From NCBI GenBank assembly GCA_020637235.1, contig JACJWG010000015.1:62001-126000 (forward strand): a DNA stretch of 64,000 nt, read 5' to 3'. The position numbers and the translations under genes are program-made. Origin of the DNA: Acidimicrobiaceae bacterium (GTDB lineage Bacteria; Actinomycetota; Acidimicrobiia; Acidimicrobiales; Ilumatobacteraceae). Below the pieces are notes generated by a model. It searched no databases and was not told where the DNA came from. It worked only from the letters and a program-made list of their open reading frames with translations. Below are positions 35,979-44,080 of the stretch, piece after piece. The stretch's first letter is position 1, and each line of letters starts with the position of its first letter.

Positions 35979-36497
35979 ATGCACCGCACGGAACGCCTGC
36001 TGATCGAGCCGATCGGGCACGAGCACGCCGCAGGGCTGTTCGTCGCGCTCGACGACCCGCGTGTCGGCCTGCACATCGGCGGGCCCGACGTCACCACGCT
36101 CGAGCGTCTGCACTGGCGGATCGACCGCCTCGCCGAGGGACCCCCGGCCGACTGGGACGAGGATCGCTGGCTCAACTGGGTGGCGAGGCGAGCGGTCGAC
36201 GGGGTGGTCCTCGGTCGGCTCGAGGCGACCGGTTACCCCGACGGCTGGGCGGAGGTGGCCTACGTGTTCGGCCCGGCGCACTGGGGCCACGGCTACGCGA
36301 CCGAGGGCGTGCGGTGGATGATCGGTCATCTGCGCGCCGAACACGGCATCACCGACGTGTGGGCGGCCGTCCACCCGGACAACACGAGCTCGGTCCGACT
36401 GCTCGAACGCCTCGGGTTCGAGCGGCGCACCTGGCCGGCCCGGCGTGCGGTCGGTTCGTACGACGACGGCGACCTGGTGTTCGAGCTGCCCGCGTAG
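35979..36497 (+). CDS. GNAT family N-acetyltransferase
   Basis: A 172-residue acyl-CoA-dependent acetyltransferase of the RimJ/RimL type. It begins RTERLLIEPIGHEHA, has the acetyl-CoA loop in WGHGYATEGVRWMIGHL and the terminal motif HPDNTSSVRLLERLGFE. The substrate amine is not evident. The ATG at 35979 is set by the family's N-terminus. It is a single gene between divergent and convergent minus-strand genes. Confidence 0.88.
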   Translation: MHRTERLLIEPIGHEHAAGLFVALDDPRVGLHIGGPDVTTLERLHWRIDRLAEGPPADWDEDRWLNWVARRAVDGVVLGRLEATGYPDGWAEVAYVFGPAHWGHGYATEGVRWMIGHLRAEHGITDVWAAVHPDNTSSVRLLERLGFERRTWPARRAVGSYDDGDLVFELPA

Positions 36498-36506
36498 CCG
36501 ACGCGC

Positions 36507-37421
36507 TCAGCCGTCGGTGCGGCCGCTCGCCACGCCGCACACGACGTCGCGGTGCAGGCAGTTGCGCACCTCACGGGCGAGGCGCGCTTCGTCCCAGGCG
36601 TTGTAGAAGTCGGCGTGGCCGGTGAGCAACCCGCCCGACGACAGCTCGAGCCCGTCGATCGACCCGGTGACGGGGTACTCGACGCTGAACTGCAGTTGTG
36701 GCACCGGTACCGGGTGCGTCGACGGGCACGCGCCCCGATGGCTGTAGGCCACATGGCTCACGTGGTCGTCGCTGTCGAGGTCGACGCCGTTCCAGCAGTC
36801 CGGGAAGGTGACGAGCAACCGGAGGTTGCGCTCGGCGGGACAGGCGGGCGGCACGGCTTCGCGCAGGCTGCCCGCCCCGCACGTCCATGCGACGACGGCG
36901 AGCGGTTGGGCGTCGGTGGCGTGCATGTCGCCGGCCACCATCCGCAGCCCGTACGGGTAGGGCTCGACGGTCGCCGGCGCGACGTCGATGCCCGCTCGGT
37001 AGTAGGCGACGCTCTTCACCGGCGTCTGCACCACGCCGTCACGGATGAGCGCGGGAGCCCAGTACGACGCGAGGTCGAGCGACTGGTTGCAGGTGGTGCC
37101 TCCTCCGGCGAGGGACTCGACGGTGCTGAAGGCGTCGGTGCCGTCGTTGCCGAAGAACACGTGCAGATGGCTCGCCCCGGGCTCCCCCGGGTGCACGATC
37201 GGGTCGTCGAACGCGGCGTGGCTGAAGCCGCACTCGACCACGAACTGGGCGACCGCACCCTGCGGACCGGCGATCACCCGGTCGGGCGCGTCGCCCGGTG
37301 CCGCTGTGGTGGCGTGGTCGCCGTGACCGGCGTGTGCCGACTCGTCGTCGCTGCACCCCGCGAGCGTCGAGGGCACGACCGCGAGCGCGATCGTCAGGAC
37401 GGCCAGCGACGCCCGGCGCAT
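36507..37421 (-). CDS. DUF1996 domain lipoprotein
   Basis: A 304-residue exported protein. The signal ends with the lipobox LAGC (Cys at about 23), followed by a His-rich stretch (HAGHGDHA) that could bind metal. From about residue 60 it matches the DUF1996 fold: SHLHVFFGN, CNQSLDLASYWAPAL, FPDCWNGVDLD and YPVTG, with several Cys likely paired as disulfides. DUF1996 function is not established; it is common in fungal secreted proteins and in actinobacteria. The ATG overlaps the stop of the beta-helix gene by one base (TGATG), so it is third in the cupredoxin operon. Confidence 0.85.
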   Translation of the reverse strand: MRRASLAVLTIALAVVPSTLAGCSDDESAHAGHGDHATTAAPGDAPDRVIAGPQGAVAQFVVECGFSHAAFDDPIVHPGEPGASHLHVFFGNDGTDAFSTVESLAGGGTTCNQSLDLASYWAPALIRDGVVQTPVKSVAYYRAGIDVAPATVEPYPYGLRMVAGDMHATDAQPLAVVAWTCGAGSLREAVPPACPAERNLRLLVTFPDCWNGVDLDSDDHVSHVAYSHRGACPSTHPVPVPQLQFSVEYPVTGSIDGLELSSGGLLTGHADFYNAWDEARLAREVRNCLHRDVVCGVASGRTDG

Positions 37422-38944
37422 CAGGGTGCGGTGGGCACCGTGATCGCGTCGAGGTCGATCGATGCGGGCACGTTCGTCGCGGGCGACGCCGGCGCGGTGG
37501 CGGCGTCGGGCATGTTCTCCTGCGGCTCGGGTTCGGGCGTCGGTGCTTCGTCGTAGGGCACCGACGGCGGCCGCGTCTCGGCCTCGACCAGCCACTCGGC
37601 CACGTTGATCACGCCGACGTCCCATCCGGTCGCGGCGACGTCAGCGTCGCAGGGAGCCAACGTCTCGAGGTCGGCCGGAGCCGTGGTGGTGAACACGTTG
37701 CCCGAGAAGCAGTTGCGGAACGTCGAGATGTCGCCACCCGCCGATGCGACCGCCAGATCGGCGGCGCGGCTGTCGCGCACCTCGTTGCCGACGACCCGGT
37801 TCTCGAGCGAGTCCCACAGCAACCCGCCACCCGGGTCGGACACCGGCTGCTGCTTCTGCGTCTCGCAGTCGACGTCCCACTCGTCCTCGGTGGGCAGGTC
37901 GTCGTTCGGGTCCTCCTCGAGGAACGGGACCAGGCCGATCCCGGTCTTGTCGTGGTCGAACACCAGGTTCCGCTCGATGGTGTTGCGGATGCCACCGGCC
38001 GACAGGATGCCGTTGCCCATCGCCAGGATCGCGACGTCGATCGCCGGCGTGTCGGGCTGGTTGTTCGAGTACACGAGGTTGCCGACGATGGTGGTCTCGC
38101 GCTCGGGGTAGCACAGCTCGTAGCTGCCGCTGTTCGGCACGATGCCGGCGCGGTTGTTGCGGAAGGTGGAGTTGACGATCAGCAGGTTGCCGCCCGAGTT
38201 GGTGCCCGAGTACCCGAGGCCGTTGTACTCGCTGACGATCTGGTCGATCACCGCGTCGCACGGGTAGCACTGGCCGATGTACACGCCGGCGTCGGGGCTG
38301 CCGCTCGTGTACGAGTGGTCGATCTGGCCCTGCACCGAGTCGAAGGCGTAGATGCCGTAGTCGCCGGTGCGGTAGGTGGTGATGTAACTGGCCCGATAGC
38401 CGGTGACACCGGTGAAGAACACCCCGTTCTTCGTGTAGTTGGTGGTGGTGAGGTTCTCCACCGCCACACCGTTCGCGCCGACGACGCGGATCGCGTTGTC
38501 GAGTTCGTTCGCGCCGTCGAGGATCACCTCGTTGCGGTCGAGGCCACGGATGACGATCTCGTCGGTCGTGACGTCGACGGCCTCGGTGTAGGTGCCCGGC
38601 GCGATGAGCACCAGGTCGCCGGGCGCCGCGACGTCGACCGCACCCTGGATGGTGGCCACCTCGCCCGGCACCTCGATGATCCCGTCCGCTCCCGCGCCGT
38701 CGGCCGTCGTGGTGTCGGCTGCGGCGTCCGTGGCGTCCGTGGCGTTCGTGGTGGTGTCGGTCGCCGCTGGCACCGTGGTCGCCGCGTCGGTGTCGGCGGT
38801 GGTGTCGTCGGCCGCCGTCTCGGCAACCGTGGCCACCGGCTCAGGTGCCGCGTCGGAGGCACCGTCGTCGGAGCTGCAGGCGGTGACGGCCACGAGCGCG
38901 GCGGCGAGCAGTGCGGCGGCGGCGCGGTGCAGTGATGTGGACAT
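37421..38944 (-). CDS. Right-handed beta-helix lipoprotein (NosD-like)
   Basis: A 507-residue exported protein. A lipoprotein signal (VTACSS, Cys at about 23) leads into a Thr/Ala/Asp-rich linker to about residue 85. Then comes a pectate-lyase-like right-handed beta-helix (IQGAVDVAAPGDLVLIAPGTYTEAV and repeated Asn-rich coils such as NGVFFTGVTGY and TIERNLVFDHDKTGI), as in NosD-type periplasmic copper proteins and carbohydrate lyases. A Pro/Glu/Ala-rich C-terminal tail follows. Two Cys-containing loops (QCYPCD, ELCYPE) may be disulfides or metal sites. It lies 26 bp after a cupredoxin gene and overlaps the DUF1996 gene. Confidence 0.86.
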   Translation of the reverse strand: MSTSLHRAAAALLAAALVAVTACSSDDGASDAAPEPVATVAETAADDTTADTDAATTVPAATDTTTNATDATDAAADTTTADGAGADGIIEVPGEVATIQGAVDVAAPGDLVLIAPGTYTEAVDVTTDEIVIRGLDRNEVILDGANELDNAIRVVGANGVAVENLTTTNYTKNGVFFTGVTGYRASYITTYRTGDYGIYAFDSVQGQIDHSYTSGSPDAGVYIGQCYPCDAVIDQIVSEYNGLGYSGTNSGGNLLIVNSTFRNNRAGIVPNSGSYELCYPERETTIVGNLVYSNNQPDTPAIDVAILAMGNGILSAGGIRNTIERNLVFDHDKTGIGLVPFLEEDPNDDLPTEDEWDVDCETQKQQPVSDPGGGLLWDSLENRVVGNEVRDSRAADLAVASAGGDISTFRNCFSGNVFTTTAPADLETLAPCDADVAATGWDVGVINVAEWLVEAETRPPSVPYDEAPTPEPEPQENMPDAATAPASPATNVPASIDLDAITVPTAP

Positions 38945-38970
38945 GTGGTTGGTTCCCCCCGAGAGATCGG

Positions 38971-39441
38971 TCATCCGGCTGGCTCGACGGTGACCGTGCC
39001 GACCATCCCCTTGCCGTTGACGCCGTGGATCGTACAGACGTAGGCGTACACGCCCGGCGCGTCGAACACGTGCGAGTACACGTCGCCGGGCGCGAACCGG
39101 TCCTCCCCCACGCCCCAGCCCTGGATGCTGTCGGGCTCGGGGATGACGTTGTGCTCGTTGCGGCCGACGTTCTCGAACACCACTTCGGTGCCCACCTCGA
39201 CCACGAGGTCCTGCACGCGGAAGGTGTTGTCGAGGGCCTGCACCGTCACCGACACCCCGTTCGCCACCGGGCCGTCGGCATCGCCGGCGCCGGCGTCGAC
39301 CGGCGACTCGACCTGCGAGCCGGACGCGTCGGTGGCCACTGGACGCAGGTCGGACGGATCGTCGGCACACGCCGCCAGCGCGCCCGGTGCGCCGAGCAGT
39401 ACCACACCGATCACGGCCGCCCACCTCGTCGTCACCTGCAT
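38971..39441 (-). CDS. Cupredoxin (plastocyanin/azurin-like) lipoprotein
   Basis: A 156-residue small blue-copper-type protein. It has a signal with lipobox LAAC (Cys at about 25) and a linker, then a beta-sandwich. Likely copper ligands are His in RNEHNVIP, then Cys, His and Met in YVCTIHGVNGKGM, the standard type-1 site. It would carry electrons outside the cell or bind copper. First of three overlapping or closely spaced genes encoding surface lipoproteins, which suggests a shared extracellular task; the partner enzyme is not apparent in the window. Confidence 0.88.
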   Translation of the reverse strand: MQVTTRWAAVIGVVLLGAPGALAACADDPSDLRPVATDASGSQVESPVDAGAGDADGPVANGVSVTVQALDNTFRVQDLVVEVGTEVVFENVGRNEHNVIPEPDSIQGWGVGEDRFAPGDVYSHVFDAPGVYAYVCTIHGVNGKGMVGTVTVEPAG

Positions 39442-39549
39442 CCGCTGCGTTCCCCTGCCCTCGTCGCCCGGCGTCGGCAAGCTAGCGAAGAACCCACCCC
39501 CGGCTCCCAATCGCCGGTGCAGCCGCCCCGCCGCGGGTAGCCTCACCCG

Positions 39550-40341
39550 ATGTCGTCGTCCCCCGAGCCCCGCCCGGCGGTCCCCCTGGGCGCGGTCGTG
39601 CCGGCACCCGATCTCGACGTGTCACCGGCGAAGCGACGGTTCGTGCTCGGACTGTCGATGTCGCTGTTCGTGATCGGCACCATCGGCTCGAACCTGGGTC
39701 CGGCGTGGGTGGACGAGCGCCCCGTCACCGTGCTCGTGCTGTCGTCGCGCAACCGCAACCTGCTCGGTTCGGTGCCGTTCATCGACGTCGTGCCCTACGC
39801 CCTGATCGGGTTCGGCCGGGTGCTGCTCGCCGGTGTGGCGCTCTACTTCCTCGGCAAGTGGTACGGCCACAAGGCGGTGCAGTGGACCGAGGGCCAGCTC
39901 GGCGAATTGCCCGCCATCTACGGCTGGTTCCAGAAGGCGATCGACCGGGCCGGATGGTTGATGCTGATCCTGATGCCGGGGAGCAACCTCGTGTGTCTGA
40001 TGGCCGGCTACCGGCGGATGCGCACCCAGCTGTTCCTCGCCTGCATCTCGGTGGGCATCGTGCTGAAGCTGGTCGTCATCTGGTGGGGCGGCAAGCAGTT
40101 CGAGGACGAGATCGTGTGGTTCCTCGATGCGATCAACGACTACCAGTGGTGGATCGTCGGCGGGCTGTTCGCGCTCTCGTTCCTCCAGTCGGCGCGCAAG
40201 GTGCGCACCAGCCTGCCCGAGATGGTCGACGAGATCGAGACCCCCGACGGTGTGATCGAGCCCCACGTGCCGCACCACCACCTCGGCCCGCACCGGGGCG
40301 AACCGCTCGAGCAGGGTCGTGCACCCGGCGACGCCGACTGA
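39550..40341 (+). CDS. DedA/VTT-domain-like membrane protein
   Basis: A 263-residue integral membrane protein with an N-terminal cytoplasmic stretch, about five helices and a His/Pro-rich tail (PHVPHHHLGPHRG). The central part (GRVLLAGVALYFLGKWYG, QKAIDRAGWLMLILMPGSNLVCLMAG) is reminiscent of the VTT/DedA fold, whose members flip or move lipids and keep the proton gradient. The usual DedA E-x3-P and R-x3-F motifs are not clearly present, so the assignment is tentative. Its stop precedes tpx by 13 bp, so the two may be cotranscribed. Confidence 0.6.
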   Translation: MSSSPEPRPAVPLGAVVPAPDLDVSPAKRRFVLGLSMSLFVIGTIGSNLGPAWVDERPVTVLVLSSRNRNLLGSVPFIDVVPYALIGFGRVLLAGVALYFLGKWYGHKAVQWTEGQLGELPAIYGWFQKAIDRAGWLMLILMPGSNLVCLMAGYRRMRTQLFLACISVGIVLKLVVIWWGGKQFEDEIVWFLDAINDYQWWIVGGLFALSFLQSARKVRTSLPEMVDEIETPDGVIEPHVPHHHLGPHRGEPLEQGRAPGDAD

Positions 40342-40354
40342 CAGAATCGCCGGC

Positions 40355-40849
40355 ATGGCTCAGACTGCACTCGGGGGCAACCCCGTCAACACCGTCGGCG
40401 ACCTCCCCGAGGTCGGCTCGTCCCCGTCGTTCCACCTCACGAAGAGCGACCTCAGCGAGATCACGCCGGCCGACTACGCAGGCAAGCGCGTGGTGCTCAA
40501 CATCTTCCCCAGCATCGACACCCCCACCTGCGCGACGAGCGTCCGCACCTTCAACGAGCGCGCGTCGAGCCTCGACAACACCGTCGTGCTCTGTGTGTCG
40601 GCCGACCTGCCGTTCGCGCAGAACCGCTTCTGCGGCGCCGAGGGTCTCGCCAACGTGGAGTGTGCGTCGAGCTTCCGCACCGGGTTCGGCGACGAGTTCG
40701 GCGTGTCGCTCGCCGACGGCAAGCTCGCCGGTCTGCTCGCTCGGGCCGTGGTGGTGCTCGACGAGTCCGGCACGGTGACCCACACCCAGCTCGTGCCCGA
40801 GATCGCGAACGAGCCCGACTACGACGCGGCGATCGCGGCACTGGGCTGA
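40355..40849 (+). CDS. tpx: Thiol peroxidase (atypical 2-Cys peroxiredoxin)
   Basis: A 164-residue Tpx that reduces hydrogen peroxide and lipid hydroperoxides with thioredoxin. The peroxidatic Cys59 is in SIDTPTCATS and the resolving Cys93 in NRFCGAEG, the spacing of E. coli Tpx. The N-terminal GNPVNTVGDLPEVG and C-terminal LVPEIANEPDYDAAI blocks are characteristic. Length is normal. It is convergent with dapB across a gap of about 50 bp. Confidence 0.95.
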   Translation: MAQTALGGNPVNTVGDLPEVGSSPSFHLTKSDLSEITPADYAGKRVVLNIFPSIDTPTCATSVRTFNERASSLDNTVVLCVSADLPFAQNRFCGAEGLANVECASSFRTGFGDEFGVSLADGKLAGLLARAVVVLDESGTVTHTQLVPEIANEPDYDAAIAALG

Positions 40850-40898
40850 CGCCCACCCCACCCACGGGCCGCCGGCAGCGCCGCACGCTCTCGAGCGG

Positions 40899-41687
40899 CT
40901 ACACCCCGAGCAGTGCGTCGAGCCCCAGGGTGAGCCCTGGGTGCTCGGCCACGTGCTTGCAGGCGAGCACCACTCCGGGCATGTAGCTCGAGCGGTCGTA
41001 GCTGTCCTGGCGCAGCGTGAGCGTCTGCCCGAGTGCGCCGAGGATCACCTCCTGGTGCGCCACCATGCCGCGCATGCGCACCGAGTGCACCCGGATGCCG
41101 CCCGGGCCGGCACCTCCTCGTGCACCGGCGTACACCTCGTGTTCGGTCGGGTCGGCGGGCCATTCGCCGGCGGCGCCCGCTCGCGCCGCCTGCATGCGCT
41201 GCGCCGTGGTGATCGCGGTGCCCGAGGGCGCGTCGATCTTCTGGTCGTGGTGCAACTCGATGATCTCGGCCGTCTCGAACCACGGGGCGGCGAGCTCGGC
41301 GAAACGCATCATCAACACGGCGCTGATCGAGAAGTTCGACGCGATCAGGCAGCTGCTCGTGGTGAACGCCGATCGGAAGGCCTCGAGGTCGTCGTCGGAG
41401 AACCCGGTGGTGCCCACCACGGCGTGCATGCCGTGCGCCGCCAGCCAGGGCAGGGTGTCCCGGGCCGCCGGCGCCACGGTGAAGTCGACCACCACCTCGG
41501 CGCCCGCCTCGGCGAGCGCGTCGACCGAGGCGGCCACGGTGGTGCCGAACAGCTCCACCCCAGCGGCGTGCGGATCGACCGCGGCGACCAGGTCGAGGGC
41601 GGGATCGGTGTCGACCGCCGCCGCCACCGTGCGCCCCATGCGCCCGCCCGCACCGACCACGCCCACCTTGATCCTCGCGTCGCTCAT
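40899..41687 (-). CDS. dapB: 4-Hydroxy-tetrahydrodipicolinate reductase
   Basis: A 262-residue NAD(P)H-dependent reductase, next after DapA in diaminopimelate synthesis. The Rossmann loop is VGAGGRMGR (residues 11-19). The catalytic block ELHHDQKIDAPSGT supplies His146/His147 and Lys150. The C-terminal motif GALGQTLTLRQDSYDRSSYMPG closes the active site. In other actinobacteria dapB lies directly after the M16 peptidase gene; here a 6.7 kb accessory block intervenes. It is divergent from the P450 operon across a 169 bp gap that holds an inverted repeat. Confidence 0.95.
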   Translation of the reverse strand: MSDARIKVGVVGAGGRMGRTVAAAVDTDPALDLVAAVDPHAAGVELFGTTVAASVDALAEAGAEVVVDFTVAPAARDTLPWLAAHGMHAVVGTTGFSDDDLEAFRSAFTTSSCLIASNFSISAVLMMRFAELAAPWFETAEIIELHHDQKIDAPSGTAITTAQRMQAARAGAAGEWPADPTEHEVYAGARGGAGPGGIRVHSVRMRGMVAHQEVILGALGQTLTLRQDSYDRSSYMPGVVLACKHVAEHPGLTLGLDALLGV

Positions 41688-41759
41688 GGCAGCGACCGTA
41701 GCCGCACGCCCACGATCGTCGCCCTCTGCACGTGGTGTCGGCCCCGAGCGGTCGCACAG

Positions 41760-41779
41760 CGATAGTCGAACGACTATCG
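41760..41779. promoter_or_regulatory. Probable TetR operator of the P450-tetR operon
   Basis: A perfect inverted repeat with 9 bp arms, CGATAGTCG and CGACTATCG, and a 2 nt spacer (20 bp in all). It lies 77 bp before the P450 start and 72 bp from the divergent dapB start. Size and symmetry fit a TetR-dimer site, and the P450 gene is followed by a tetR gene in the same operon. It is AT-richer than its surroundings. Confidence 0.65.
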
Positions 41780-41856
41780 TCGGGCCTCGACGGTGTCGGC
41801 TGCGGGGGCAGTCCACACCCGATGCGCCACATCACGACGATCAGGGGGATCCTCGC

Positions 41857-43074
41857 ATGGCCTACGACTCGACCGGGCAGGTCGACATGCCGCCCGTCAC
41901 CGACTGGGTGAACGACTGGGACTGGCTCGACCCGCAGTGGGGCCCGAATGCGATCGACATCTGGAACTCGGTCCGCGAACAGTGCCCCGTCGCCACCACC
42001 GAGCGCTACGGGCGGGCGTTCATGCCGGTCACCATGGCAGCGGTCACCGCGGTCGCCAACGACACGACCAACTTCTCGTCGATCTGGGTGAACGTCGGCC
42101 GCCCCGACGCTCCTCGCAGCCCGGCGCCGCCGATCACGAGCGATCCGCCCGACCACCACGGCCACCGGCGGTTGCTGCTGCCGGCGTTCAGCCCGAAGAA
42201 GGTCGCGGTGATGGAGGACGAGCTGCGCACGTTCTGCCGGTCGCTCATCGCCGGGCTCGACGGCAGCGACACCGCCGACGCGGCGGAGCAGTTCTCGCAG
42301 CACATCCCGGTGCACGGCATCTGTCTGCTGACGGGCCTGCCCGAGGAGGACGCCGACCTCTTCCGAGACTGGATCTACCGCAACTTCCAACTCGCGCCGC
42401 GCGACAACGCCGTCCGTCTGCAGGTGATGACGGAGATGACCGGCTACATCGACCAGCTCCTGCGCGACCGTCTCGACCACCCGCAGGACGACATGCTCAC
42501 GATGATCGCCAACGCCACGATCGACGGTGAGCCGGTGGACTGGAACCTGAAGCTCGGCTACATCCGGCTGCTGATCGTCGCCGGCATCGACACCACCTGG
42601 AGCGCCATCGGATCGGGTCTCTGGCACTTCGCCCAGCACGGCGACCAGGTGGCTCGCCTCGTGGCGGTCCCGGACGACGACATGTTGTGGCAGACCGCGT
42701 CGGAGGAGGTGCTGCGCTACTACGCCCCGGTGACGATGGCCCGCAAGGTGGTGGGCGAGACCGAGGTGGCCGGTTGTCCGGTGCATCCGGGCGACCAGAT
42801 GCTGTTGCCGTTCCCCGCCGCCAACCACGACCCCACGGCGTTCGAGGCGCCGCACGAGTTCCGCCTCGACCGGGCGCAGAACCGCCACGTCGCGTTCGGT
42901 CTCGGCGTGCACCGCTGCGTCGGATCGAACCTCGCCCGCCTCGAACTGCTCGTCGCCCTGCAGGAATGGCTCCGCGCGTTCCCCCGCTACGAACTCGACA
43001 CGAGCCGTCCCACCACCTGGGCCAACGGACAGGTGCGCGGTCCGCGCAACATCCCGGTGCTGCTGCACCGATGA
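41857..43074 (+). CDS. Cytochrome P450
   Basis: A 405-residue soluble bacterial P450 monooxygenase. The heme-thiolate Cys354 is in FGLGVHRCVG. The I-helix oxygen-activation motif is AGIDTT (from residue 242), and the K-helix ExxR is EEVLR. The substrate is not evident; it would need ferredoxin and reductase partners, which are absent here. An AGGGGGAT ribosome site precedes the ATG at 41857. The stop overlaps the tetR start (ATGA), and a probable operator lies upstream. Confidence 0.94.
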   Translation: MAYDSTGQVDMPPVTDWVNDWDWLDPQWGPNAIDIWNSVREQCPVATTERYGRAFMPVTMAAVTAVANDTTNFSSIWVNVGRPDAPRSPAPPITSDPPDHHGHRRLLLPAFSPKKVAVMEDELRTFCRSLIAGLDGSDTADAAEQFSQHIPVHGICLLTGLPEEDADLFRDWIYRNFQLAPRDNAVRLQVMTEMTGYIDQLLRDRLDHPQDDMLTMIANATIDGEPVDWNLKLGYIRLLIVAGIDTTWSAIGSGLWHFAQHGDQVARLVAVPDDDMLWQTASEEVLRYYAPVTMARKVVGETEVAGCPVHPGDQMLLPFPAANHDPTAFEAPHEFRLDRAQNRHVAFGLGVHRCVGSNLARLELLVALQEWLRAFPRYELDTSRPTTWANGQVRGPRNIPVLLHR

Positions 43075-43670
43075 ACGCAGCGAGCGCGACGGTGTCGGTC
43101 GACGGGCTCGGCACCGGCGAGGCACGACCCGTCGGGCGCGATGCGGTGCGCGAGGCGCTCATCCGGGCCACCACCGAGCTCATCGTGGAGCGCGGCATGT
43201 CGATGTCGGTGCGCGAGATCGCCGCTCGCGCCGGGGTGAACCACGGGCTGGTGCACACCTACTTCGGCAGCAAGGACGCTTTGATGTCCGCTGCCTTCGA
43301 CGAGATCAACGCTCGTGCGGCCGCCGAGCGCGACGCCGACGGATTCCCACCGATCGATCTCGCCTTCCGGTACGACGCCGAGCTCGCCAAAGCCCTGGCA
43401 CGCGTGATGCTCGACGGCGATCGCGACCCCTTCTCGTCGCATCCGATCACGACGGCGTGGCGGGACGCGCTCGCTGCGTCGCGTCCCGACCTCGACGACG
43501 GCGAGGTGGTGGCACGCGTGATGATCGCGTCGGCCCTCGGGCCCGGCTGGGCGCTCTTCGCCGACCATCTGGCCCGCATCCTCGATCTCGACGACGACCG
43601 ACGACGCACGGTCGATGCGCGTGCGGCCGACGTGGTGAGCGAGATCGGCGGGATCCCCCACCACGCCTGA
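43071..43670 (+). CDS. TetR family transcriptional regulator
   Basis: A 199-residue TetR regulator with a helix-turn-helix at about residues 25-70 (MSMSVREIAARAGVNHGLVHTYFGSKDALM) and a helical ligand domain. Translationally coupled to the P450 gene by a 4 bp overlap, so it probably represses its own operon through the inverted repeat at 41760-41779. The inducer is presumably a P450 substrate. Confidence 0.9.
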   Translation: MNAASATVSVDGLGTGEARPVGRDAVREALIRATTELIVERGMSMSVREIAARAGVNHGLVHTYFGSKDALMSAAFDEINARAAAERDADGFPPIDLAFRYDAELAKALARVMLDGDRDPFSSHPITTAWRDALAASRPDLDDGEVVARVMIASALGPGWALFADHLARILDLDDDRRRTVDARAADVVSEIGGIPHHA

Positions 43671-43720
43671 TCCGTGCGATGGCGGTGTGGCGGCCGGCCG
43701 TCGCGGGCAGAATGGACGCC

Positions 43721-44053
43721 ATGAGCTTCCTCGACACGGCCAAGCAGAAGATGGCGACCTGGGGTCAGCAGGCGAAGGCCAAGGTCGACGATCTGAAGGA
43801 CACTCGCGCCGCCAACGGGCTGCTCGCCGACCTCGGCCGTGTGGTCTATCGGCAGCGCACCGAGCGCGGCACGGGCAACGACGAGGCGACCATCGACGCG
43901 ATCGTCGCCGAAGTGCGCAGCCTCGAGCAGGCGGGCACCGACGTGCTCGCCGGCGCACCGGCCTCGGCCGTCACGACGGCCGCGTCGAGCGACGCCCCGC
44001 CGCCTCCGCCACCGATGGTGCTGCCCCCGCCGCGGGCACCGCTCGCCGACTGA
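43721..44053 (+). CDS. Small hypothetical protein with helical N-terminus and Pro-rich tail
   Basis: A 110-residue protein. The first 75 residues are charged and helical (FLDTAKQKMATWGQQAKAKVDD, TIDAIVAEVRSLEQAG), possibly a short coiled coil. The tail is Ala/Ser/Pro-rich with a run of prolines. I do not recognise the family. The ATG at 43721 follows the tetR stop by 50 bp and matches where coherent helix begins; an earlier ATG at 43679 is less convincing. It is convergent with the GH13 gene. Confidence 0.65.
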   Translation: MSFLDTAKQKMATWGQQAKAKVDDLKDTRAANGLLADLGRVVYRQRTERGTGNDEATIDAIVAEVRSLEQAGTDVLAGAPASAVTTAASSDAPPPPPPMVLPPPRAPLAD

Positions 44054-44080
44054 TCCACGGCGCTCACCGTTCGCAGTGCG

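Noticed and set aside
40877..40900. Terminator hairpin between tpx and dapB
   Set aside because: Only a 5 bp GCCGC/GCGGC stem could be found, too weak to report in sequence this GC-rich.
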